Positions 36,234 through 46,300 of a DNA stretch of 64,000 nt are shown here, piece by piece; the stretch's first letter is position 1; each line of letters begins with the position of its first letter. The stretch comes from Pochonia chlamydosporia 170 (Eukaryota > Ascomycota > Sordariomycetes > Hypocreales > Clavicipitaceae): contig NC_035791.1 of NCBI RefSeq assembly GCF_001653235.2, positions 2,852,001 to 2,916,000 of the forward strand, in the 5' to 3' direction. A model generated the notes under the pieces. That model did no database searches and was not told the origin of the DNA. It saw nothing but the letters and a program-made list of their open reading frames with translations. The translations under genes and the position numbers were made by a program.

Positions 36234-38384
36234 CTACACCTCGAAGAAATAATCGTCATCTAGTCCCGCTCGACTGGGCACCACTCCCGCCCCCGGAGGC
36301 GGTCCTTCAAACGCCGAGTCCATCCGCACATTGAGCAGACGGATCTTCAGGCCATAGTCGCTCACCAAGTTGATCAACTTGCTCGTTTCCGCCGTAATGG
36401 GCGCCTGGTTAAGAAGCATCAGCAGGCCATCGAGCCATTCAGACGCCAGGCTGTGGCTGGTTGGCCACAATGTCAGCATTGGATATTCCTCCGTCTCGCC
36501 CAGCTTGTTGATCTCAGCTGCGTAAATGGTAATCTTGGTGGTCGTCTTGGAATGGCCACCGGCCAAGTTCTGCACCGTGGAGCCACTGCCGTTGCTCCTG
36601 CTGTCGTCTGCTGCTGACACGTTGGAGCCCACGGAGCTGACGGTGCCCAAGTCGACCTTGTTGGTCAGCACGTCCAGGCCTGGATCTTGGGCCATTTGTT
36701 CCTCAAAGTCTGCGTAATGCAGATAGCGGCGGTTGTGTGATAGCTTGGCGAAGCGCCATGGAGTGGCGACGTGCTTTGTGATGGCCTCGGGGTCGTGGTG
36801 GTCCTTCTTGTGCGACGCTGGCTTGCAGAACCACGAGCCTTGCAGCAGACACCGCACCCTCTGTTCCTTAACGAATTGTAAAGCCTCTTGCTTCAACGTC
36901 TCGCGTACTTGGTACAAGTGTTGACCCCAGGTGTCATCAAAGGACAGCTCCAACAGCTCCATCTGCAGCTCACGGAGCTGGGTGATATCGTACTCCAGTA
37001 TGTCTTCCTCTGCCTCCAGGATATCCTTTGTCCGCGACGCTCGACCAACGACCTGCTCAATGAGGATGCGGACGAGCTCGGCTACCTTCTCAAAGTCTTC
37101 TAACTCAGCACCAGTGGCCTTCCATATGCGAAAGAAGCCCAGTAATCCTGCCGTGTGCAGTCGAGACCACTGCAGCAGCAGAGGTCGGAATAACCTGTCG
37201 TGGTCCTTAACCTCCAGTCCCTGATATCCCTTGGAATCCTCAAACTCGACCCTATCGACGTCAAAGTGTTCGTACAAAATCATGGTCACTGCCAAACTGG
37301 CCCTTGCGATGGGGCATCTTTCTTGAACCGGCCTTGTGGCTTGTTCAAGCAGCAGCTTTTGAAACCCATCTTCATGCTTCCTCACATAGTCTGTGAGGTC
37401 CATGACACCCAAGTACCCCGTCGTATCAAATTCATGCGCAGGACTCTCCGTTTCAAAACCAAGCCTCCTCCATTTCTCAGGGTTGTGCTTCCGACTGTCC
37501 TTCCTGCTCCCTTCCGAAGTGTCGTCCTTTGAATGGTGATGATGATGTCCATTGACAAGTCGATCCGGAGCACTGGCTAAATGTAGTCCTTTCAACGCCC
37601 GTCTATGCTCTGGTCGTTCCAAGTCGACTCTCACCTCTCGCCACTTTCGTAACAGCACTTTGGTAAGCGATTGGAATTCCAGCACCGGATGCGCCAAATC
37701 CTGTATCGACGAGCTCAGCATGAGCTGATAAACGGCCTTTATTAGACCCAGGTCCTGCAGGCGCTTCACCAGTTTCGCCCAATCTTCGCCGCCGCTGCCT
37801 GTGCTGCTGCCATTGGAGTAGACGGAACTATTAGAAATTGAGTCACGGATAAGCGCGTTTATCAGCATGAGAGCGTTGGCGCACAGCGCATGATCGGCGC
37901 TATGTAATTGCTGGATGACCAGCTCGAAGAACTGAGGGTACACGGCCACAGCAGGCTTGAGGGCTCTGAAGCCGAAGGAACCTGGTGTAGGTGCAATTGG
38001 GCTGGCTGGCTGGCTCGACTGGGAATGGCTTACGAGAGCGACGAGAATCGACATGGCTCCGCGGAGGATATTAACCAAGGGATTGATGACGATGAGCTCC
38101 ACGATGCGTTCCACAAAGGCACTTGCAGACGGGCCCTCAAAGATATCCCAACCCATGTCGACTTCGAGAAGGCGCGTCAGACTCTGCAGCGAATAGGCCA
38201 ATGTGTTGCCGCCGGAACCCATGATGAGACCGCGCAAAACGACAAGGCCGCCGGAGGATATGAATACGTCGGCAAAGGAAGGGTCGTTGATGGAGGTTTG
38301 GAGCTTGAAGACGGCCATTTTGCGCGCGGCATCCTCGTCGCTTGACAACCGCGCCAGAAGCGCAGGTATGTCAGCTTGGTCCAT
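36234..38384 (-). CDS. ELMO/CED-12 domain protein (Lmo1-like)
   Basis: A single-exon frame of 716 residues. The first 240 residues are helical repeats of armadillo type (KLQTSINDPSFADVFISSGG, LVVLRGLIMGSGGNTLAYS). The ELMO domain follows at about 300-450, then a PH-like domain at about 510-670 (TKITIYAAEINKLGETEEYP, ASEWLDGLLMLLNQ), and a Pro-rich tail (EGPPPGAGVVPSRAG) such as binds DOCK SH3 domains. Family knowledge: ELMO proteins pair with DOCK proteins as a two-part exchange factor for Rac/Rho5; yeast Lmo1 pairs with Dck1. A short His run lies at about 290. No partner gene is in this window. Confidence 0.92.
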   Translation of the reverse strand: MDQADIPALLARLSSDEDAARKMAVFKLQTSINDPSFADVFISSGGLVVLRGLIMGSGGNTLAYSLQSLTRLLEVDMGWDIFEGPSASAFVERIVELIVINPLVNILRGAMSILVALVSHSQSSQPASPIAPTPGSFGFRALKPAVAVYPQFFELVIQQLHSADHALCANALMLINALIRDSISNSSVYSNGSSTGSGGEDWAKLVKRLQDLGLIKAVYQLMLSSSIQDLAHPVLEFQSLTKVLLRKWREVRVDLERPEHRRALKGLHLASAPDRLVNGHHHHHSKDDTSEGSRKDSRKHNPEKWRRLGFETESPAHEFDTTGYLGVMDLTDYVRKHEDGFQKLLLEQATRPVQERCPIARASLAVTMILYEHFDVDRVEFEDSKGYQGLEVKDHDRLFRPLLLQWSRLHTAGLLGFFRIWKATGAELEDFEKVAELVRILIEQVVGRASRTKDILEAEEDILEYDITQLRELQMELLELSFDDTWGQHLYQVRETLKQEALQFVKEQRVRCLLQGSWFCKPASHKKDHHDPEAITKHVATPWRFAKLSHNRRYLHYADFEEQMAQDPGLDVLTNKVDLGTVSSVGSNVSAADDSRSNGSGSTVQNLAGGHSKTTTKITIYAAEINKLGETEEYPMLTLWPTSHSLASEWLDGLLMLLNQAPITAETSKLINLVSDYGLKIRLLNVRMDSAFEGPPPGAGVVPSRAGLDDDYFFEV

Positions 38385-39420
38385 GGTAGGCGAAATGGGC
38401 GCCAGCTTGCCGGTTGTTTTATTTTATTTTTTGTGTGGTTTCGTTTCGGTCGTGATTCGAGGGTGGTGATGATGCCGCTGCTTGGAGTTGGTGTCAGGCA
38501 GGCTTGTCGGCTAGTTGTAATTTAGATGGTGTATTATCGTGTCAAGTTGGTATTCTGCGCCAGAGCATTGTTCAGGATGTGATACCGCAGGCCGCGCTGT
38601 AACGTCCCGAATAAGTCGAATCGCCCTTTTCTTGGTGGCGACGCTGTCGGCTATTGATAGTTCTTGTCGTGTGCAATCATGCAAGAAACCGACTTGACGT
38701 TTCGCAGTACTTGGCCAGACCAGACTAACTAAGGGGAAGTAGTCAATTGACATGGACCACTGCCAGACAGCACAGGATCCAGAGGAGGTCCCGCCGCGCT
38801 CAGATGGCGGCTGTTGCGAAATGATGTCCACTGGTGGGTGCAGCCGCACGGGGATCCTTGCCAGGGACCGACCAGACCAGGCATGACCAGACATGACAAT
38901 GATACGTACCCCGTGTCAGTGATCAACATGTGGCTGCTTCAGTCAATGCCGACGCGAACTGGTTCATGTGGGTGTGCAGAGGGTTTTTGTGTAGTGGCTT
39001 TTTGAGATGGAATTCCTATATAATTGACTGTGTGACTGTTGAAAGTGGTGAGCCATTGAATACCTACCTAGGTAGCTACCTAGGTAGGTATGGAGGTCGC
39101 ATCTTTCCAGGGACCAGATCACTTGAGACCATCCATTCCTGCCAACTTGGACTGAATGCACCTGCCATTGTATGGGCCACTAATTGACAAACTTAAACAA
39201 GATGCGCCAAGGCTCAAAACAACTTTCAACACTAATAGACCAATTAATACATCTCGCATAAAGTTGCGTCCAAAGCCTCTTCAAGTCCAAGACCTACTAC
39301 TGCGATCAGCATCAATTGAGTCGCACATTACCTCTCAATAAACTCACACAACTTCCATGCATCAACTCCTGCACACCCGCAGTCAAGTCCATGCCTCATC
39401 TCTACCTACCAAATTCAAGC
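38385..39420. other. ELMO gene promoter region with a large palindrome
   Basis: About 1 kb upstream of the ELMO-domain gene. It contains CCAGACCAG repeats near 38713 and 38870 and a perfect palindrome at 39060-39091. No coding frame with support. Confidence 0.5.
39060..39091. repeat. Perfect 32-bp palindrome containing two CCTAGG cores
   Basis: The 32 bases equal their own reverse complement. The unit is built from TACCTA and CCTAGG blocks: a TACCTACCTAGGTAG half and its mirror meet at a central AGCT. It can form a cruciform or bind a dimeric protein at two nested sites. Confidence 0.9.
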
Positions 39421-39486
39421 ACCAACATCCAAAATAACACAAGAACTCCCGACAAACATACCGCAAGTATTATCATAGTATCTTTG

Positions 39487-39521
39487 TTCAGAAGATGCAG
39501 GCTCGACCCCTGTTCCGGTCA
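39487..39521 (+). pseudogene. 3' half of a tRNA-like unit (decayed first copy)
   Basis: This matches the 3' part of the two units downstream: TCAGAAGATGCAGG, a B-box-like GCTCGACCCC and TTCCGGTCA. The corresponding 5' half with A box and D-arm cannot be found upstream. The flanking sequence (TCTTTGTCGA, then a TATATAAGG element before the next unit) is shared with the other copies, so this is a broken member of the tandem array. Confidence 0.6.
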
Positions 39522-39592
39522 TCTCTTTGTCGACTTACCTGTGATGTGTGGTAGGATAAAGGTATATAAGGCAGTATAGCACCATCCCTAAT

Positions 39593-39687
39593 GACTGGGT
39601 AGTTCAATGGTAGAACGTCTGGCTACACAGCATCATTACAGTATTCTTAGTAGTCAGAAGATGCAGGTTCGAGTCCTGTTCCGGTCA
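39593..39687 (+). tRNA. tRNA-like gene with insertion in the anticodon arm, copy 1
   Basis: A cloverleaf can be drawn: acceptor GACTGGG with TCCGGTC, D-stem GTTC/GAAC, anticodon stem TCTGG/TCAGA, T-stem GCAGG/CCTGT with loop TTCGAGT, and discriminator A. The anticodon loop is interrupted. If the extra 24 bases are an intron after position 37, the anticodon reads ACA (Cys), with an odd C at 37. The loop edges instead pair further (CTAC with GTAG), making a nine-pair stem. The arm sequence GCGTCTG...TCAGAAG resembles tRNA-Cys or tRNA-Trp. A TATATAAGG element lies about 30 bases upstream and CTTTTTG downstream as a Pol III terminator. The identity is open. Confidence 0.6.
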
Positions 39688-39768
39688 ATATTATCTTTTT
39701 GTCGATTTGCATGTGATGTCTGTTCAATAGGATGAAGGTTTATAATGCAGTTTAGTACCATCCCTAAT

Positions 39769-39863
39769 GACTGGGTAGCTCAATGGTAGAGCGTCTGGCT
39801 ACACAGCATCATTACAGTATTCTTAGTAGTCAGAAGATGCAGGTTCGATCCCTGTCCCGGTTA
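39769..39863 (+). tRNA. tRNA-like gene with insertion in the anticodon arm, copy 2
   Basis: Nearly identical to the copy 176 bases upstream, with the same insertion. The D-stem is GCTC/GAGC instead of GTTC/GAAC, a change on both sides that keeps the pair, and the acceptor reads CCCGGTT with only G-U changes. Upstream TTTATAATG and the downstream runs CTTTTTG and CTTTTTTTG fit Pol III transcription. The conserved pairing suggests it is functional or became duplicated recently. The amino-acid identity is uncertain for the same reason as in the first copy. Confidence 0.6.
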
Positions 39864-39900
39864 TCATTATCTTTTTGTCGATGCATCGCCTTTTTTTGCC

Positions 39901-40167
39901 ATTCTTGAAGCTACATATGTAATTCTCAACATCACCACCACTCATGCAACCCACACACTATACCAACACCTCATCAACCAACCACTGACACTGCACCGCC
40001 ACAGAACCATCCAGATCCCACTCCCCATCCCCTTACAAATCAGCCACGCACGTGACTCAGCCTCCGTGGCGCAAGGCTACATCCCAACCTTCACCTTCAC
40101 ATCCAACACCAACCCATCTATCCCAAATCACCACCCAAAACCCATACCCATCCCCAAACCCGTCAAA
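39901..40167. promoter_or_regulatory. U2AF35 promoter and C-rich 5' leader
   Basis: Between the tRNA-like array and the ATG of the U2AF small subunit. It is strongly C/A-rich on the plus strand (CCCATCCCC, CCCAAACCC), typical of fungal leaders. Nothing else is seen. Confidence 0.4.
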
Positions 40168-40911
40168 ATGGCCAATTTCCTCGCCTCAATCTTCGGCACG
40201 GAGCTCGACAAAGTCAACTGCTCCTTCTACTTCGTACGTCCCTTCACCTTCCCTTTCCCCATCAGCACGAAGAGCTAACAAGCCCCAAGAAAATCGGCGC
40301 CTGCCGCCACGGCGACCGCTGCTCCCGCAAACACGTCAAACCATCCTACTCACAAACGATCCTCATGCCAAACCTCTACCAAAACCCGGCGTACGACCCC
40401 AAAAACCGCATGAACCCTTCGCAGCTGCAGAACCACTTTGACGCCTTTTACGAAGATATCTGGTGTGAGCTATGCAAGTACGGCGAGCTGGAGGAACTAG
40501 TTGTCTGCGATAATAACAATGATCGTACGTATTACTCCACACGAAGGACTGAAAGCTTAAAAGATGAATGCTAATGGAAATGTAGATCTCATTGGCAATG
40601 TATACGCGCGGTTCAAGTACGAAGAATCCGCGCAAAAGGCGTGCGACGAACTAAACTCGAGGTGGTACGCTGGCCGCCCCATCTACTGCGAACTGAGTCC
40701 CGTTACCGACTTCCGCGAGGCGTGCTGTCGTTTGAATTCGGGGGAGGGCTGTGTCCGCGGCGGGTTCTGCAACTTTATTCATCGGAAGAATCCGAGCGAG
40801 GAGCTGGATCGGGATTTGACTCTCAGCACCAAGAAGTGGTTGAAGTTGAGGGGGAGGGATGAGCGGAGCATGAGCAGGTCGCCTACGCCCGAGGCGTCTA
40901 AGAGACGGTAG
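40168..40911 (+). CDS. U2 snRNP auxiliary factor small subunit (U2AF35/U2AF23)
   Basis: Three exons, 40168-40233, 40290-40524 and 40586-40911, give 208 residues. The first CCCH zinc finger (C18, C27, C33, H37) starts in [21 protein letters not shown] and is split by intron 1. A U2AF-homology-type RRM follows (about 65-145; NVYARFKYEESAQKACDEL), then the second finger CCRLNSGEGCVRGGFCNFIH. The tail is short with little RS content (SMSRSPTPEASKRR), as in S. pombe U2AF23. In this family the protein recognises the AG at the 3' splice site together with the large U2AF subunit. Length and domain order fit the family, with no breaks. Confidence 0.96.
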
Positions 40912-41432
40912 AAGTTGGTTGAGTGCGGAAGACCTATCTTTTGTATTGGGTGAAATTGAACGGGCTGAGAGGGAAAGTGTTAATTCATGCTTCACCAACG
41001 ACGGGCACTGTATCACATGCAATGGCGTTAAAAAGGACGGGTATATATTCCAGGGTTCTTTATCTCAATTGATATCACGCTGACGATTTCTTGTTATGTA
41101 CCTCCATATGATGAATCCAATCGGAAGTTTCCTGACGAGGCAAAATCTACCCATTTCCCCCGTCGTGCCGGTGTTGAAGCCCTTTGTATGTTTTGTTCCA
41201 TCGCAGCATTTCATCCTTGCGTCTCCTGTGCTCATCGTAGCTGCGCTCCATAATCATGCTGCCGCCCTTGTATCGTCATGTAAGGCCTGTTTAATGACCC
41301 TCCCGTTGGCGTTCCCTTATGTACCCGGAATTCAAACCCCTCTGATTTTATATATAGACCAAGTACCAACTACGCCGTAATCCATGTATTTTAAATAACC
41401 GCGGTATTAACCAAGAAGTAGTATGAGCGTCT
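40912..41432. other. Convergent 3' flanks
   Basis: About 520 bases between the stop codons of the U2AF gene (plus) and the oxysterol-binding protein gene (minus). No supported gene. Confidence 0.5.
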
Positions 41433-43384
41433 CTAAGGCTTCCCCTCTGTAGCTGGTAAATCTTTCTTCATATCGTCGGCAAAGTCGAGTAAGGGTCCTT
41501 CCGCCGGCTTTCCTGTTGAGTTGAGCATGGTCTCAATTTCAGTCGGCGTCTTTGCTGCTGGAGTCTGTGTAGTCTGTGCTGGCGTCTGTGCTGGCGCTTC
41601 ATCACCACCAACGTCGATGAGGTCACCCTCTGAGTCGGGCTTCTCTGCTTGGCCATTGGCCTCCTTTCGAGGTGGGATCGCAAGGTCACCGTCCAGCTTT
41701 TGTCCGTCTACCACGGGGTATATCGACAATACCTGCTTTGTTTGCTCTTCAGGTGATGCGGTAGGGTCTCTGTTTGGCGATGGTTAGTGCTACAGCCACA
41801 ATACATTGCGTCAAGTCGTCACGTACACTGGGGTGTGGATAATCCATTCGAGGTCATCTCCAACACCATCGCCACTCTTGACCCGTCGAAATAGACGCGG
41901 GTGCCAGTCGACGCCATCCTGCGCCCTAGCAGCGGCCTCCTGTCGCTGTCTGTCTTCGATCTTGGTCTTTTCATCGGTGGCTGCTTCGTGGTTTGTTTCC
42001 TTGACAGCCTTTGCAGTTGAAGCCCACAGCCTCTGTGATTCCCGTTCTTCCTGTTCTGCTAGTGGTCGGACCTTGGGTGAGCTCGGCTTCGACTTGATGG
42101 CGTTGAAGAACATGTCCTTTTGTCCAGTCTATTGACCATGTCAGTAAGGGTTGAGGCGTCCCGGGTTGTACTTTCGTCGACACTTACATGCACATCTTTG
42201 ATGAACATTTCATTGCTCCAGAGGCCTGACAGCTCATAGAGCACCTCGCCCGTGCTTTCCTTTTTGATAGCTCCCCCTATGGCGTTGTAGGTGCCACTAA
42301 CCCACCCTTTGGTTTTGAATTCAATGTCTGCCGTCAAATCCAGCTCGGGACATCGTACAACGCTGTGGTCGCCAAGCTCATACTTCATTTTTCCAACGAT
42401 AATGCCGCGAGCATACATGTTCGGTTGAGTCAGGATGCTACAAGATCTTGTCAGCGACCTCAAATTCAACATTTGAGCCTCGGTACCCACTCACTATTGC
42501 TCCCCAACCGTCTTGTCTTTTCCTCTGTTCAAGAAGCTCAGATAAGCGATCCCTTCCATAAGACTAGCAGCGGAGTTGCCAAGGAATCTGCTTCTTGGTT
42601 TCAGTGTACCGTCGATGCGAATGTGGTAGTCCGGGGCCATGTAGAAGTAGCTTGATTTCGGGGGATGATGCGAAGTTTGCTCAGAAATGTAATATGCCCG
42701 CTTGCCGTTCTCGAGATCCCAGTAACAAGTAAATATTTCGCCCAAAACCGGGTTAAGCGGCTTCTTGACTCCTCTGCCCATACTGTTAGTGACGCCATTT
42801 CTTCAACGATGAACGCGGCGGGGTCGCGGGGTAACTGACGGGGGCCGGATATGCCATCCACTGAGATAAAACTTGACTACTGAAACGAATCGCTCGACAG
42901 GGTCGTCTATAGTAGGTATTTGAAGAAGCATTTCGGGGTGGCACATGAAGCTACGCAGTCTGGTTAGCAGGAAGGAGAGAGATCATGACATAGGTCCGGC
43001 TGGTTCGTCGGTGCCGGGACTGGGATTGTTTGGCATACTTAGTTATTCTTTCCAGCATACTTCGAGGCTCGAGGATAAAGGTAGGTAGAACGACTCGACT
43101 GAGATCGGCGCCTGGTCGCAGTTGCGAAATGATGTGGTATAGAACTACATTCCAGCTTGGTTAGCTAGAGAATTGTCGCGATAGCGGTCTGATCGCAATG
43201 GGCCACGACGAGTCGCACATCGACTGCCATCGCTACATTCGCAGACTGCAGCATCGGTGGATGACTTACCATTACCCTGATCGGGCTCCACGACCTGGGT
43301 ATCTTCGTCATTGTCGCCGACTCTCGCCTCATCGGCAGAAGAGTGGCCACTGCCTTCAGGTTGAGCAAACCAGTTAGACAACAT
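41433..43384 (-). CDS. Oxysterol-binding-protein homologue, Osh6/Osh7-like lipid transfer protein
   Basis: About seven coding exons on the minus strand give roughly 500 residues. Start: [11 protein letters not shown] at 43384; a further ATG 20 codons upstream would add a leucine- and phenylalanine-rich stretch that looks like leader. The acidic N-terminus is followed by the lid/core segment [16 protein letters not shown] and [16 protein letters not shown], and then [16 protein letters not shown]. The family signature EQTSHHPP is intact, and the core continues [43 protein letters not shown]. The C-terminal helical part ([25 protein letters not shown]-like) matches Osh6/7 more than Kes1/Osh4. 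No PH domain is seen. Osh6/7 exchange phosphatidylserine for PI4P between ER and plasma membrane. One intron uses a less usual GTCAGT donor by my reading. The C-terminal 100 residues are Pro/Thr/Ala-rich and specific to fungi. Confidence 0.9.
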
Positions 43385-46300
43385 GGCGGTCTTGTAGAGG
43401 AGGAAGAAAATAATGACAATAAAGAACGAAGAAGCAGCGGCCAAGGAGCAAAAACGTGTATGGCAGGGCAGTAATGTAAAAAGTTGTGTGCGCCTAGGCA
43501 GGTAGCTGAGGGGTGTTGTCGGTGGATGATGATGGTCGATGTGATGACTGGTTGAGGGTGGAGTGATTGACGCTGGCCCGTCGCAAATGATTGAAGACTG
43601 GGAAATGCGCTGGAGAGATGGAAGCTTGACAGCTTAAGAGGCGCGCCAACAAGCCAAGTTTAGAGATTAACTCTTGGAGCTTGGGGCTTTCAAGACAACA
43701 CAGAATCAAAAGCTACTTTCAAGGTGTGGGAATGGCTGCAGGGAATGACGTGTGAAACAATGATAGCAGAGACTCTTGCAGGTCAACCATTGACTTTGAG
43801 ACAAGTTGAAGCAGGACAAGGAATGGGACCAGAAAAGACGTAAAGTCTGGTGTAACAACAAACCAACGGAAACGACACAGGGCTGTGGTGCTGGAACTGG
43901 AAAACGAAACTATGGACTCACTGGCGGCAGTCGAGGCGCGACGTCGGCCTGGCACTGAAACCAGGCCACCCAACCCACTCAAGACCATGACGACAGAAGA
44001 CGACCTGTTGGACCAGACACTGCTTGTGCTGTCTGTGTGTTGTGTCCAGAGTCAAGACTCCAGGGCGGGCGCTTGTGGAGTGGCGTGGAGCTTGAGCCGC
44101 GTACGGAGCGAAAAAAAGCTTGTATTGGAGCTGTGTGCCAGCTCCCGCAGCTCCCGGAAAGGTCAGCAAAGTCCCCTTTGGATCACAGATGAGCAATCCC
44201 AGGCAGACGTTTGTTTCCTTCGTATGGAATGTTGTCTTTTGTGTGAAATATCCCGTCTTTTCTCGTCGAAGAAGAGTGATGTAAAATTCGTGATGCGTCA
44301 AGTAAAATGCTATAGTTGCTGAAACGCTGCCAACAAAGATGTAGCTTGGTGCTAAAGGCGATCCAAGGACCAAAGGGCAGGCGCACAGTTGGTGTACCAA
44401 GATTGTTGAGGCGAGGGTGGCAAAGAACCAAGTTCGAGCAGAGACGTCACCATCTGCTTTGTGAAATAGGTCTCGTGTCCTTCCCCAGAAATTATGAATC
44501 CCTCGCACTTGTCTTTCTCCCGCTGTTCCGAAGACCAGTAAAAGTAGTCAACTGTTACTGTGCAGTGTCCGCGATGTTGCCCAAAGGTCGAGTGTGGCTG
44601 ATGCGTGGGCCAAGAGGCACGTTGTCTCGACGCTGGAGGTGCTTATTCCGGGCTTCCCCAGTAATGAATGTCGCCTTCGCCACGTGTGAAGCTGGCTTAT
44701 ATGTCTTGTTGAAACGTTGGCCGGGTACAGGCAAAACACGAAACAGAGTGCGTGAGTAGCTGAAGTTTTGCGTTGCGTCACTGAGCAAGTCGGATTCGTG
44801 AAGATGGCGTGTGCTTGTCAGTGTGTCTCTGTGTAAACAAATGATGGCAAAGTGACCAGACAAGACGGACAAGAACGACGCCTGGTTCAGAGACAGTCAA
44901 CTCAATACTCAAAATCGGGTATGTGTAATTGGAAAGGAAAAGCAAAAGAAGAGAGGAGAAGAATGAAAATCAGGAACAAGGAAGGCCGGCAGAAGGGAAA
45001 AGTGTACAAAGATGGAAGTCATGGTTGGAGCAAGCAGGCAGGGTTTAGCGCCAACATTGAACAGGACCTTTACCTTGCTTGACTTCCAGTGCTTGACCCT
45101 TGGGCATGCGGCCAGGCGCCGATATAATACCTAGGTACTTGACTTGACCCAAACAGGCTACCTAAATGTGCCCAAGTTGAAGGTGTTTGCATCTACGATT
45201 ACGTAGAAAATAGTACGACGCTGCTACCTTTACGATGCTAATGACGAGTACATCAATGCTGTTCGGATGCAAACTATGGACGTTCTTGTCTGCATCCAAG
45301 CAAGCAAGGCGGCAACTTTTCAGAATCCGCCACCAACACCCACGACAATATACTTAGTGCTCTCTTATTCGTAAGTTGTCTGGCTGCCTTCCACAAAGCT
45401 GAGAATGGCGCCCAAAACGAAGCTGAAGAAATAATGGAGTCAAGTTGATGAAGGGGAGGACATGCGTCCACCTGGACACCTTGAACCACAGCAACAGCCT
45501 TGGTCCATCAGTCAACAGGCCAAGTCACAGGCACAACCTCTCCAGATGGAATCCATGGTAGTAAACTAACTATGTACCAGCATGTTTGCACAACCCCAAC
45601 TATGATGTGCAAAGGACCTGCCTCTCAGAGGGATCAAGTAGTCAAGATATGGTTCATCATCCCCGCATCCATCTCTGCATCCCTGGGCCGGAGGAAACGC
45701 ACCAGGCATGTATGGCGTACTCGGGGAGGAGATGATGTCGTCGTGTCCCAGGGCATGAGTGGCAGGCTCCCCCATGCCGCTCTACCGGAGCCCGGAAGGT
45801 ATCACAGGCTTCGACAGTGGCTGCATGGTGATCTTGCGTTGGACGGGATTTGACGGGAAAGGGTCTGATCTGGCTAGAACAGCTAACACCAAGACGGTTC
45901 AGGATGCGAGAGGCATGGAGAGAAGTTGCACATGTCTTGTGCTCGGGAGTGGTGAATCAGAAAGCAATGCACCAGACGTATTTGGTATGGCGACTGAGGG
46001 GTAAGCAATGTTGACTGTCAATAGCTCTGACGAGCCCTTCATTATGTGTGCCCTATTGACGTCTGGCAAAATCGAGCACCAGACAACCAGACTTTGTTAG
46101 CTCAGACCAGTTGACGCCTTGCGGCCGGGCCCTGAACGGCTAATGGTGGGGGCGGGGGTTGTCCGAGGAGACACCAGACAGCATGGACATTGATGACACT
46201 GGGAGCACCACAGAAGATGTCTGGTCTGGTGTCTGCTGCTTGCAGGGGGCTTGCAGTGAACAGACCGCCGTTGACAACTGGAGGGGGCATTCCGGACAGG

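Larger units (their letters stand above)
39427..39900 (+). repeat. Tandem array of about 170-bp tRNA-like transcription units
   Basis: Three head-to-tail units are spaced 166 and 176 bases apart, measured at their 3' ends. Each unit comprises a TATA-like element, the leader ACCATCCCTAA, the tRNA-like body and a TTTGTCGA-containing downstream segment. The first has lost its 5' half. Confidence 0.75.

Noticed and set aside
43918..44508. Minus-strand ORF of 196 codons with a hydrophobic patch
   Set aside because: No family motif, composition like the surrounding noncoding DNA, and overlapped by other ORFs of similar length on both strands.
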